A DNA stretch of 64,000 bases from an uncultured Caldilineaceae bacterium (GTDB taxonomy: Bacteria; Chloroflexota; Anaerolineae; Caldilineales; Caldilineaceae): contig OY282381.1 in NCBI GenBank assembly GCA_958295915.1, positions 890,722 through 954,721 of the forward strand, written 5' to 3'. The translations under genes were made by a program, and so were the position numbers. The number at the start of each line of letters is the position of its first letter. Positions within the stretch are counted from its first letter, which is position 1. The notes under the pieces were generated by a model, which saw nothing but the letters and a program-made list of their open reading frames with translations, did no database searches and was not told where the DNA came from. Below are positions 25,842 through 34,346 of this stretch, piece by piece.

Positions 25842-25905
25842 TCCGTTTCTGATCACGAGCCGCCGGTCACCAGCCACTGATGTTCACCACTGGAAACTAG
25901 CCACC
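25815..25905. repeat. Intergenic repeat, family A
   Basis: A cluster of four to five copies, partly palindromic (GTGATCCGTTTCTGATCAC core), spanning the stop of the OppD-type gene and ending at the start of the OppF-type gene. Confidence 0.7.
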
Positions 25906-25906
25906 G

Positions 25907-26890
25907 ATGTTCGATCGAGACAATCCTCCACTGGTGCGGGTAGAGAAACTGACCAAACATTTCTCGGTGCGCATCGGCGCCTATGGCGAAACCAGAGCCA
26001 CAGTCCACGCGCTGGATGATATATCCTTCACTGTGCAGCGGGGTGAGACGCTGGGCTTGGTTGGAGAATCGGGATGCGGTAAGTCGACCGCCGGGTTGAC
26101 GCTTCTTCAGCTACACCAACCGACGGCGGGAAAGGTCTTTTTTCAGGAGACCGAGGTCACTGGACTTTCAGATACGGAGCTGCGTCCCCTCCGCCAGAAG
26201 ATGCAGATCATCTTCCAGGATCCCTATTCAACCTTAAGCCCGCGTATGACCATCGGCAATGCGATCGGCGAGCCTCTATGGCTACACGAATTAATCGCCA
26301 AGAACCGTGTCCAGGAGCGTATCGCCGAACTGCTCGACGCCGTAGGGCTCAATCCCGCCTTTGCCTTCCGCTACCCCCACGAGTTCTCCGGCGGCCAGCG
26401 CCAGCGAATCTGCATCGCCCGCGCGCTCGCCTGCGAACCCGAATTCATCGTCTGCGACGAGCCAATTTCCGCTCTGGATGTATCGATCCAGGCCCAAATT
26501 ATCAACCTGCTCCAGGATCTGCAGGAGACGTACCACCTGACCTATCTCTTCATCGCCCACGACCTGGCTGTAGTGCGCCATATCAGCGACAGAGTGGCAG
26601 TGATGTATCTGGGGCGCGTTGTGGAGATGGCCCCCAAATCCCGGCTGTTCAGCAACCCGCTGCACCCATATACCCACGCGCTTCTGCAAGCGGTGCCTGT
26701 GCCCAATCCCCGCCAGGAGCGACAACGCCAACACACGGTCATCCATGGCAATGTGCCGAGCGCAATCAATCCGCCCAGCGGTTGCCGCTTCCATCCACGC
26801 TGCCCACTGGCTTTTGAGCCGTGCGACCACATCGTGCCCGAATGGCGGGAGGTGGAATCGGACCATTGGGTAGCGTGTCATGCCGTCTGA
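25907..26890 (+). CDS. ABC ATPase, OppF/DppF type
   Basis: 327-residue second ATPase. Walker A GESGCGKS at 53-60, signature FSGGQRQRICIARAL, Walker B FIVCDEPISALD, H-loop FIAHDLAVV, C-terminal Cys cluster CRFHPRCPLAFEPC. Translation start is preceded by repeat sequence without a clear ribosome-binding site. Partner of the OppD-type subunit just upstream. Confidence 0.92.
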   Translation: MFDRDNPPLVRVEKLTKHFSVRIGAYGETRATVHALDDISFTVQRGETLGLVGESGCGKSTAGLTLLQLHQPTAGKVFFQETEVTGLSDTELRPLRQKMQIIFQDPYSTLSPRMTIGNAIGEPLWLHELIAKNRVQERIAELLDAVGLNPAFAFRYPHEFSGGQRQRICIARALACEPEFIVCDEPISALDVSIQAQIINLLQDLQETYHLTYLFIAHDLAVVRHISDRVAVMYLGRVVEMAPKSRLFSNPLHPYTHALLQAVPVPNPRQERQRQHTVIHGNVPSAINPPSGCRFHPRCPLAFEPCDHIVPEWREVESDHWVACHAV

Positions 26891-26892
26891 TA

Positions 26893-26958
26893 ACCCCAGT
26901 GGTCAGTGGCTAGTGGGGTTTGCTGACCACTGGCCACTGGAAACCGACCACTGCCATA
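26893..26958. repeat. Intergenic repeat, family A
   Basis: CCAGTGGTCAGTGGCTAGTGG followed by inverted copies (GACCACTGGCCACTGG), forming a strong potential hairpin between the ATPase and BNR genes. Confidence 0.7.
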
Positions 26959-26971
26959 TCGGAGTACGTCA

Positions 26972-28204
26972 ATGAGCAGGATACTCGCCGGGGCCTATCA
27001 GATTCTGGCGCAGTCCCCCGACCCGGAAAACGTCTATACCGGCTCGCCTTGTCTGGCCCAGCTCCCTTCGGGGCGGCTGGTCGCCAGCTACGAGTGGTTT
27101 CGGCCCCAGCCGTTTACCGAGACCATTCCCGATCAGCTCGATATTCTGATCAGCGATGACGGGGGGAACGATTGGCGTAAGAGCGCGACGCTGGACATCA
27201 TCTGGCCCTCTCTTTTTGTCGTTGGCGAGACGCTCTACTGCATCGGCAACCGCCGCCTGAGCCGTGAGATCGTGATCGCCCGCTCAACAGACGGGGGCAT
27301 CGCCTGGAGTGAACCGTCTCTCCTGTTTGCCGGCCGATATCACAATGCCCCCACCCATGTTCTTTTCAGGCGAGGCTATGTCTATCGCGCATTTGAGACC
27401 TGCCCGTCTATCGAACGAGGCAACGATGCCCACAAGCTGGAAGGTTGCATCGTCCGAGACGATGATACGGTCGGCAGAAGCCGGTGGAAATCGCTGGTGA
27501 TCGCCGGCGACCTGAGGCAGGATCTGCTCGCCCCTTCGGCGTGGCGCATGTCCAATCACGTGGGCTTCCCCGGCGTGCCGGATGTCCTCAGCCAGCGCCG
27601 TTACCAGGCCAGCTCCGCGGACAAAGTGGTGGAGGATTGCTTCATCGAGGGCAATATCATCGACGCGCGCGGCCAGATGCGGGTGTTGCTGCGAACGATT
27701 ATCGACGGGCATACAACGGGCGGCATCGCCTCCGTGTGCCAACTGGAAGACGATGGCGAGACGCTGGACTATCGGTTCATCCAGTTCTACCCCATGCCGG
27801 GCGCCCAATGCAAGTTCCACATCCTCTACGATGACGAGAGCGATCTCTTCTGGACCAGCGTCTGCCTGCCCACGGACAGCTGGCAGGAGCGAGACCCGTT
27901 GCGCGCGGTCGGCTTCGCCAGCCCGCCAGGCAACGAGCGGCGCATCCTTATGCTCATGTACAGCCTGGACGCGCTGAACTGGTTCCAGGCCGGCTGTGTC
28001 GCCATGAGCGACAGCATATTCGATGCCTTCAGCTACGCCGCGCAGCTCATCCGAGGCGCGGATCTCCTCGTGCTGTCGCGCACCTCCCAAGGAGGCAAGA
28101 ACCAACACGACACGAATCTGATTACCCTCCACCGCATAGAGAATTTCAGAGAATTGGCCCTCAATCTGACGCCATCCTACAGCAGAACGACTACTGGAAA
28201 CTGA
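26972..28204 (+). CDS. Sialidase-like BNR-repeat protein
   Basis: 410-residue beta-propeller related to exo-alpha-sialidases. Asp-boxes SDDGGNDW and STDGGIAW are clear; later blades are degenerate. The Arg-Ile-Pro start motif of classical sialidases is not seen, so another glycan substrate or only a binding role is possible. No signal peptide. GGAG lies before the ATG. It follows the importer genes directly and probably handles the imported glycan. The C-terminal TTTGN and stop again lie in repeat-like sequence. Confidence 0.72.
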   Translation: MSRILAGAYQILAQSPDPENVYTGSPCLAQLPSGRLVASYEWFRPQPFTETIPDQLDILISDDGGNDWRKSATLDIIWPSLFVVGETLYCIGNRRLSREIVIARSTDGGIAWSEPSLLFAGRYHNAPTHVLFRRGYVYRAFETCPSIERGNDAHKLEGCIVRDDDTVGRSRWKSLVIAGDLRQDLLAPSAWRMSNHVGFPGVPDVLSQRRYQASSADKVVEDCFIEGNIIDARGQMRVLLRTIIDGHTTGGIASVCQLEDDGETLDYRFIQFYPMPGAQCKFHILYDDESDLFWTSVCLPTDSWQERDPLRAVGFASPPGNERRILMLMYSLDALNWFQAGCVAMSDSIFDAFSYAAQLIRGADLLVLSRTSQGGKNQHDTNLITLHRIENFRELALNLTPSYSRTTTGN

Positions 28205-28242
28205 CAACTGAAAACTGAAGTGAGCGACACGGGAGCGAACAA

Positions 28243-29325
28243 ATGAAACTGGGTACCTTTATGATGCCGCTTCATCCGCCGGAAAAGGACCGCACGCTTT
28301 CTTTCGAGGAGGATATCGAGTTTGTGGTGCGGGCAGACGAACTGGGTTTTACTGAGGCCTGGATCGGCCAACATCACACCCTCGCCTGGGAACCCATCCC
28401 ATCCAATGATGTCTTTATTGCCAATGTGTTGCCGCGCACACAGAACATTCGCCTGGGCAGCGGGGTCTCTATCCTGCCGCAGCATCACCCGGTCAATGTC
28501 GCCGTGCGTCTGGCCTATTTAGACCATCTCTCTCGTGGACGCATCAACTGTGGCTTCGGCCAGGGGGGCGTGCCGACCGACTGGGGGCTCTTCGATCTGC
28601 CGGATCCGCAGACCCAGGGACTGATGACGGTCGAAAGCATCGATATGATCCTCAAACTGTGGCAGACAGACCCGCCCTTCGACTTCCAAGGGAAGTTCTA
28701 CCATATCAAGCTCGAGGGCGGAATGCCCGAATATGGAATCGGCGCCCTGTTGCAGCCCTACCAGAAGCCCCATCCACCGATTGCAATGAGCATCGTGCGC
28801 GGCAGTTCGCGAGCCGCGCGCATGGCGGGCCAACGCGGCTATATCCCCATCAGCACCAACCTGGTCCACGGCTCCACCCTTGCGGAACACTGGCAGACCT
28901 ACTGTGCCGGCGCGCAAGAAGCGGGACGCCCAACGCCTGAGCGATCTCTGTGGCGCGTGTCGCGCAGCATTTTCATCGACGAAACAACCGAATCCGCCTG
29001 GGAGCATGCCCGCAACGGCGCGCTGGGGGGATCCTTTTCCTACTTGCGGACGCTGATCGAGTCGGCCGACATGCTCGATCTCATGAAGCACGATCCAGAG
29101 ATGGCCGACGAAGAGGTTACATTGGAATATATGTTGAAGACCATGTGTATTATTGGCGACCGGGATGAATGCCTGCGCCAGCTGCTTCAGCTCTGGGAGG
29201 AGACAGGGGGCTTTGGCACGCTGCTCATGATCGCTCACGACTGGGACGACAAGGAAAAATGGCTGGCCTGCATGGAGACGTTGACCAACGATATCGTCCC
29301 AGCCTTGCCGGACATCAGTGGATAG
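28243..29325 (+). CDS. LLM-class flavin-dependent oxidoreductase
   Basis: 360-residue TIM-barrel luciferase-like monooxygenase that would use FMNH2 (or F420 in some members) and oxygen. Recognised from MKLGTFMMPLHPP, DELGFTEAWIGQHHT, and RIRLGSG-type strand NIRLGSGVSILPQHHP with LAYLDHLSRGRINCGFGQGG. Good GGAG site upstream. Located between the BNR gene and a ThDP enzyme, so probably part of the same catabolic transcript. A second LLM gene with a different sequence is at 59803. Confidence 0.88.
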   Translation: MKLGTFMMPLHPPEKDRTLSFEEDIEFVVRADELGFTEAWIGQHHTLAWEPIPSNDVFIANVLPRTQNIRLGSGVSILPQHHPVNVAVRLAYLDHLSRGRINCGFGQGGVPTDWGLFDLPDPQTQGLMTVESIDMILKLWQTDPPFDFQGKFYHIKLEGGMPEYGIGALLQPYQKPHPPIAMSIVRGSSRAARMAGQRGYIPISTNLVHGSTLAEHWQTYCAGAQEAGRPTPERSLWRVSRSIFIDETTESAWEHARNGALGGSFSYLRTLIESADMLDLMKHDPEMADEEVTLEYMLKTMCIIGDRDECLRQLLQLWEETGGFGTLLMIAHDWDDKEKWLACMETLTNDIVPALPDISG

Positions 29326-29335
29326 TGAGCGGTAG

Positions 29336-29356
29336 GGGCAGGTCTTGTACCTGCCC
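29336..29356. repeat. Hairpin repeat, family F
   Basis: Perfect 8-bp stem GGGCAGGT (29336-29343) and ACCTGCCC (29349-29356) with the loop CTTGT. Same sequence as the copy translated inside the BNR gene at 16317-16337. Confidence 0.7.
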
Positions 29357-29401
29357 AGCGTTTGTCCAGTGGTTCGCCATCAGAGAGGAGGCAAAAATCG
29401 T

Positions 29402-30997
29402 ATGGCCAGAATGAACGGGGGGCAGGCATTGGTGCGGTCGTTGGCCAGGGAAGGGCTGCGGGTGGTTTTCGGCGTGCCCGGGGCCGGGCAGTACGAGGCG
29501 ATCGACGCTCTCTATTCCGAAGCGAGCATCCGCTATATCTCTGTGCGCCATGAGCAGGCCGCCAGTTATATGGCCGACGGGTATGCCCGCGCCAGCGGTG
29601 AGGTCGCCGCGGCCCTGGTCGTAGAAGGGCCGGGCCTTTTCAATGCCATGTCAGGGATCGCCACCGCGTTCGCCACTTCATCGCCCATATTGGTGGTGAC
29701 GGGGAGTCATCACCATCGCAAGAAAGGCTTGGCGCTCGACGAGACGTCCTGGTTGGGGCCGCTGACGAAATGGGTCGCCCGCGCGCAAAGGCCGGCCGAG
29801 ATTCCGGCCATTGTACAGGAGGCATTCCGGCAGTTGCGTACAGGACGGCCGCGCCCCGTGGCGATTGAGACGCCGCCAGCTGTATTTGCCGCCATGGACG
29901 ACGTAACGCTGGCGCAGCCTGGAACAGACAGAGCGACGCAGCCGGCCGCAGGCGATCCCCAGGCCATACAACGGGCCGCAGAGCTGCTGCGCACGGCCCA
30001 GCGTCCGGTCATCTGGGCCGGCGGCGGGGTAATGCGCGCCCAGGCCGCCACCCTTGTGGCAGAGCTGGCCGACTATCTGCAGATTCCGGTTGTGACCTCA
30101 AGGCAGGGAAAGGGGAGCATATCCGAGCGCCATCCTCTCTCCCTCGGTATGGCCGAGTTGCGCTACCCACCTCTGCGCGCCTGGCTCGAGGAGCGGGATC
30201 TGATCCTGGCTGTGGGCGTCAGCCGCAATTTTTCCGCGTCTGCGCAACATGTTGTCAAGATCGATATCGACGAGGCCGAACTCGAACAGGCTGACCATAT
30301 CCTGGCGATCCAGGGTGATGCCGACCTGGTTATGACGGCGCTCAATCGCTCGGTCGCGGCCGCCACGGCGCCACGCGCCAGCATGGCCGCCGCGGTGCAG
30401 GCCGAGGTCGCGGCCCTCAACGCGGCGCGCTTCGACCCGTCCACACAGATTCAGCCCCAATGGGATTTTATGCAGGCGATCCACCAGGCCCTGCCGTCTG
30501 ACGCCATCGTCGTCCAGGGCATGAACCAGATGGGCTATTACAGCCGCAACTACTTCTCGGCCCGATCTCCGCACTCCTATCTGACAAGCTCGTCCCACGG
30601 AACGTTGGGCTGCGCCTATCCCATTGCTGTGGGCGCCAAAGTTGCCCGGCCGGAGCGGGCCGTCGTTTCCCTGTCAGGCGACGGCGGCTTTCTCTACAGC
30701 ATAGGGGAGCTTGCCACTGCCGTCCAATACGGGATCAAGGCTGTGGCCATTGTCTTCAACGACAACGCCTACGGGAATGTCCTGCGCGCCCAAATGGAAG
30801 AATTCGACGAACATGTCATCGGCACCAGGCTGCATAATCCCGATTTCGTGGCCCTTGCTCACAGCTTTGGCGCGCGCGGTATCCGTGCAGAAGATGCCGA
30901 AGCGCTGCAGACGGCTCTGCGCGACGCTGTCAGCCCTGATATCGACCAGCCGACCCTGATCGAAGTGCCTGTCGGGATGCTGGATCGAGAGTTTTGA
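29402..30997 (+). CDS. ThDP-dependent enzyme, acetolactate-synthase-like
   Basis: 531-residue enzyme with the three-domain layout of acetolactate synthase, glyoxylate carboligase and related decarboxylases. Catalytic Glu at about residue 51 in VRHEQAASYMADGYAR. ThDP-Mg motif GDGGFLYSIGELATA ending in FNDNAYGN at about 426-455. ATG at 29402 is preceded by GAGGAGG. Not clearly the biosynthetic IlvB, since no IlvN-like small subunit follows and the setting is catabolic. It may condense or decarboxylate a 2-oxo acid from sugar-acid breakdown. Confidence 0.85.
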   Translation: MARMNGGQALVRSLAREGLRVVFGVPGAGQYEAIDALYSEASIRYISVRHEQAASYMADGYARASGEVAAALVVEGPGLFNAMSGIATAFATSSPILVVTGSHHHRKKGLALDETSWLGPLTKWVARAQRPAEIPAIVQEAFRQLRTGRPRPVAIETPPAVFAAMDDVTLAQPGTDRATQPAAGDPQAIQRAAELLRTAQRPVIWAGGGVMRAQAATLVAELADYLQIPVVTSRQGKGSISERHPLSLGMAELRYPPLRAWLEERDLILAVGVSRNFSASAQHVVKIDIDEAELEQADHILAIQGDADLVMTALNRSVAAATAPRASMAAAVQAEVAALNAARFDPSTQIQPQWDFMQAIHQALPSDAIVVQGMNQMGYYSRNYFSARSPHSYLTSSSHGTLGCAYPIAVGAKVARPERAVVSLSGDGGFLYSIGELATAVQYGIKAVAIVFNDNAYGNVLRAQMEEFDEHVIGTRLHNPDFVALAHSFGARGIRAEDAEALQTALRDAVSPDIDQPTLIEVPVGMLDREF

Positions 30998-31208
30998 GAG
31001 AGGCATATTGGATGTAACCATAGAATAGGATATCCTGCGCGTCAACTTCACATCGGCTCCTCGCCTTGCCTTCCTCCCCGGACTGTGATTCTTCGTCTGA
31101 ACTGTGATTTTCCTGATTCAGATGATGGACAGGATGAAGTCATGGTCACTCCTGCATACGCACACGAACCATAATCCATCTTGGGTCGCGCCCATTCAGA
31201 TCACAGCT

Positions 31209-31237
31209 TTGCGCCAGTCGCACATATGTACTATAGT
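31209..31237 (+). promoter_or_regulatory. Promoter of LRR cassette 1
   Basis: TTGCGC (31209-31214), 17-bp spacer, TATAGT (31232-31237). The spacer contains the palindrome ACATATGT. A second copy of CGCACATATGTACTA follows immediately at about 31244-31258. The arrangement recurs before the other two LRR genes. The rest of 30998-31208 holds a degenerate family D repeat and no gene. Confidence 0.55.
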
Positions 31238-31288
31238 AACAATCGCACATATGTACTACACATCATCACCCCATCACAGAGGAACAAG

Positions 31289-31363
31289 ATGGCGCAATCA
31301 GCGGATTTTCGACACAAACTCGAGCGCACGTGTGAAAAACCAGAATGGGGGCGGACAAAATGA
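31289..31363 (+). CDS. Leader peptide overlapping LRR gene 1
   Basis: 24-codon open frame beginning MAQSADFRHKLERT and ending GRTK, with an AGAGGAAC ribosome-binding site. Its TGA overlaps the ATG of the LRR gene (ATGA), the classic arrangement for translational coupling. An identical peptide precedes LRR gene 2. Whether the peptide or only its translation matters is unknown. Confidence 0.5.
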   Translation: MAQSADFRHKLERTCEKPEWGRTK

Positions 31364-33891
31364 ACGCAATGGGTAGGAGATGGGTTGTCGTAGTCGCAAT
31401 AATTTTAGTCGCAATCATTTTATTGGCGATGGCCGCGCGCATGCTATTTTACGCGCCGTCATCAACCCCGGATCTATGCCGGAACAGCGTCGCGGCGCCG
31501 GATCCAGAAGATCGCGGGCTGCTGGCGGATTGCGCGATCCTTCTTTCCGCCAGGGACACGCTGGCGGACGCCGCTTCATTGAATTGGAGCGTGAATCGTC
31601 CCCTATCCCAATGGAAGGGCGTCACCGTGTCAGACTCGCGTGTGGTCAAGTTGTCCCTCATCAACAACCAACTGACAGGCAGTATCCCACCTGAATTGGG
31701 AAACCTGACCAATCTGCAGACATTGTCCCTCATCAACAACCAACTGACAGGCAGTATCCCTACCAGCTTGGGCAACCTGACCAATCTGCAGCGATTGTAC
31801 CTCTCCAATAACCAACTGACGGGACCTATCCCTGCCAGCTTAGGCAACCTGACTAAGCTGCAGCGGTTGTCCCTCAGAAACAACCAACTGACGGGCAGCA
31901 TCCCTGCCAGCTTAGGCAACCTGACCAATCTGCGGGCATTGTACCTCTCCGGCAACCGACTGACGGGATGTATATCGTCTTCCCTGCGCAGCCTGAAAAA
32001 TATCGGTCTGTCGAGTCTTCGTCTGCCGGACTGCGCCCCGGATGATAAGCCAACAGCAACGCCGATAGCTGAACGACCTGGACCTCGCTTTACCGTCGCC
32101 CGCGATGTGGTGAATGTGCGTCAAGGACCCGGCACGAACTTTTCCATTATCGGGACTGTGAATGCGGGCATGCAGTTCGACATCAGCGGGAAAAACCCAG
32201 CCGGCGATTGGCTTCAGTTCTGTTGCCTCAACGGTAAGAGGGGGTGGATTTACGCGCCACTGACGCAGGTGGAAAATCCGCAATTGATACCGATAGCGAC
32301 GCCTGTAGCTACTGATAGGTCGGGACCACCTACAGCCGCGCTGTCATCAACCCCGAATGTATGCCGGAACAGCGTCGCGGCGCCAGATCCAGAAGATCGC
32401 GGGCTGCTGGCGGATTGCGCGATCCTTCTTTCCGCCAGGGACACGCTGGCGGGCGCCGCTTCATTGAATTGGAACGTGAATCGTCCCCTATCCCAATGGA
32501 AGGGCGTCATCATGTCAGACTCGCGTGTGGTACAGTTGTCCCTCACCAACAACCAACTGACAGGCAGTATCCCCGCTGAGTTGGGAAGCCTGACCAATCT
32601 GCAGCAGTTGTACCTCTACAAGAACCAACTGACGGGCAGTATCCCACCTGAATTGGGAAACCTGACCAATCTGCAGCGGTTGTACCTCTACAACAACCAA
32701 CTGACGGGCAGAATCCCACCTGAATTGGGAAACCTGACCAATCTGCAGCGGTTGTACCTCGACAAGAACCAACTGACGGGCAGAATCCCACCTGAATTGG
32801 GAAACCTGACCAATCTGCAGCGGTTGTACCTCTACAACAACCAACTGACAGGCAGTATCCCTGCTGAATTGGGAAACCTGACCAATCTGCAGCAGTTGTA
32901 CCTCTCCAAGAACCAACTGACAGGCAGAATCCCACCTGAATTGGGAAACCTGACCAATCTGCGGGCATTGTACCTCTCCGGCAACCGACTGACAGGCAGT
33001 ATCCCTGCTGAGTTAGGAAACCTGACCAAGCTGCAGCGGTTGTACCTCTACAACAACCAACTGACAGGCAGTATCCCTGCTGAGTTGGGAAACCTGACCA
33101 AGCTGCAGACATTGAACCTCTCCGGCAACCAACTGACGGGCAGCATCCCTGCCAGCTTGGACAGCCTGACCAACCTACAGGTGTTGCACCTCTCAGAGAA
33201 CCGACTGATGGGTGATGAGCCAACAGCAACGCCGATAGCTGAACGACCTGAACCTCGCTTTACCGTCGCCCGCGATGTGGTGAATGTGCGTCAAGGACCC
33301 GGCACGAACTTTTCCATTATCGGGACTGTGAATGTGGGCATGCAGTTCGACATCAGCGGGAAAAACCCAGCCGGCGATTGGCTTCAGTTCTGTTGCCTCA
33401 ACGGTAAGAGAGGGTGGATTTACGCGCCACTGACGCAGGTGGAAAATCCACAATCGATACCTATAGCGACGCCTGTAGCTACTGATAGGTCGAGACCACC
33501 TACACCCGAACAGATTGGGTATATCATCGAGATTGCCGCGAATGTAGAAAATCTTTCGACGGCGCTCATAGGGATAGGATCGCTGTTTGCGTCGCCACGC
33601 ATCGGTGATGAGGCTTGGATATGGGAGCTGGGTTTCTACCTGGTCTTCATCCGAGAGACCTACGAATCCGCATTGGAAATATCCCCGCCCGCATCTTTGC
33701 AGAACGTGCACAGTACATATATCGAAGGCGCAGCGCTATGTAATCAGGCGACATATCTTATCGTCGAGGCTCTTGACAATCGTGATATGGAAAAGTTTAA
33801 CAATGCTGGTGGTCTTGTGCGTGAATGCAGCTCTCGCGTTACATTGGCGAGCCAAATGTTAGACGAGGCTATGCCTCTGCAAAGCCAATAA
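31360..33891 (+). CDS. LRR-SH3b-LRR-SH3b surface protein (LRR 1)
   Basis: 843 residues. N-terminal membrane anchor or signal segment (WVVVVAIILVAIILLAMAA), then a plant-type LRR cap (CAILLSARDTL...WKGV) and five 24-residue leucine-rich repeats of the form LxLxxNQLTGSIPxELGNLT, an SH3b domain (VVNVRQGPGTNFSIIGTV...WLQF), a second cap with ten LRRs, a second nearly identical SH3b domain, and a helical C-terminal domain of about 130 residues. Exported or anchored outside; SH3b suggests cell-wall or glycan binding, LRRs protein contact. The second LRR-SH3b block is an internal duplication. Start ATG at 31360 follows GGGGGCGG and overlaps the leader peptide stop. Confidence 0.8.
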   Translation: MNAMGRRWVVVVAIILVAIILLAMAARMLFYAPSSTPDLCRNSVAAPDPEDRGLLADCAILLSARDTLADAASLNWSVNRPLSQWKGVTVSDSRVVKLSLINNQLTGSIPPELGNLTNLQTLSLINNQLTGSIPTSLGNLTNLQRLYLSNNQLTGPIPASLGNLTKLQRLSLRNNQLTGSIPASLGNLTNLRALYLSGNRLTGCISSSLRSLKNIGLSSLRLPDCAPDDKPTATPIAERPGPRFTVARDVVNVRQGPGTNFSIIGTVNAGMQFDISGKNPAGDWLQFCCLNGKRGWIYAPLTQVENPQLIPIATPVATDRSGPPTAALSSTPNVCRNSVAAPDPEDRGLLADCAILLSARDTLAGAASLNWNVNRPLSQWKGVIMSDSRVVQLSLTNNQLTGSIPAELGSLTNLQQLYLYKNQLTGSIPPELGNLTNLQRLYLYNNQLTGRIPPELGNLTNLQRLYLDKNQLTGRIPPELGNLTNLQRLYLYNNQLTGSIPAELGNLTNLQQLYLSKNQLTGRIPPELGNLTNLRALYLSGNRLTGSIPAELGNLTKLQRLYLYNNQLTGSIPAELGNLTKLQTLNLSGNQLTGSIPASLDSLTNLQVLHLSENRLMGDEPTATPIAERPEPRFTVARDVVNVRQGPGTNFSIIGTVNVGMQFDISGKNPAGDWLQFCCLNGKRGWIYAPLTQVENPQSIPIATPVATDRSRPPTPEQIGYIIEIAANVENLSTALIGIGSLFASPRIGDEAWIWELGFYLVFIRETYESALEISPPASLQNVHSTYIEGAALCNQATYLIVEALDNRDMEKFNNAGGLVRECSSRVTLASQMLDEAMPLQSQ

Positions 33892-33894
33892 AGT

Positions 33895-34168
33895 GATGAA
33901 GTGCTGTACCGCATCATCCCGGATCGCAACAGCCTTTCTGTGAGCGTAGCCAGCGGGCCAGGTGCATCCTGTGGGCAGACCTATCTGGCCCACATTGTCA
34001 GGAATCGCTTTGTCACTGTCCCGCCCCTGCGGCCAGACGAATCATGCGCGCTCTATCTGGAGCTGGCGCGGGCCGCGCCCATCCCTTTGTTGCCCAGACC
34101 AACAGCAAGAGTATGCGCTTTGTGGACGCGCGCTACGCGCCCGAGATGCGCGCGCTCACCATCCACGT
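33895..34168 (+). pseudogene. Chimeric relic of binding-protein and 752-residue genes
   Basis: 33895-33967 matches 36760-36831 inside the family 5 binding protein, with one extra G; 33969-34168 matches 41847-42047 inside the 752-residue gene, with one base missing. The two pieces, normally 5 kb apart, are fused here and both are frame-shifted. This is a deletion remnant of a second copy of the downstream operon, left between LRR cassettes 1 and 2. Confidence 0.75.
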
Positions 34169-34191
34169 AAGGATTCATGCGCATCACAGTT

Positions 34192-34220
34192 TTGCGCCAG
34201 TCGCACATATGTACTATAGT
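34192..34220 (+). promoter_or_regulatory. Promoter of LRR cassette 2
   Basis: TTGCGC (34192-34197), 17-bp spacer with ACATATGT, TATAGT (34215-34220), again followed by a second ACATATGT copy. Nearly the same sequence as 31209-31237. Confidence 0.55.
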
Positions 34221-34271
34221 AACAACCGTACATATGTGCTACACATCATCACCACATCACAGAGGAACAAG

Positions 34272-34346
34272 ATGGCGCAATCAGCGGATTTTCGACACAA
34301 ACTCGAGCGCACGTGTGAAAAACCAGAATGGGGGCGGACAAAATGA
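34272..34346 (+). CDS. Leader peptide overlapping LRR gene 2
   Basis: Same 24-codon peptide as at 31289, identical in sequence, with AGAGGAAC upstream and its TGA overlapping the ATG of LRR gene 2. Confidence 0.5.
   Translation: MAQSADFRHKLERTCEKPEWGRTK

Noticed and set aside
31345..31359. Upstream in-frame ATG as start of LRR gene 1
   Set aside because: The second ATG has the better-spaced G-rich site and overlaps the leader-peptide stop; the same is true for LRR gene 2.
32543..33229. Long minus-strand open frames with Trp/Ser repeats opposite the LRR and coiled-coil genes
   Set aside because: They mirror the repeats of the real genes on the plus strand (24- and 11-codon periods), lack ribosome-binding sites and have no independent features.
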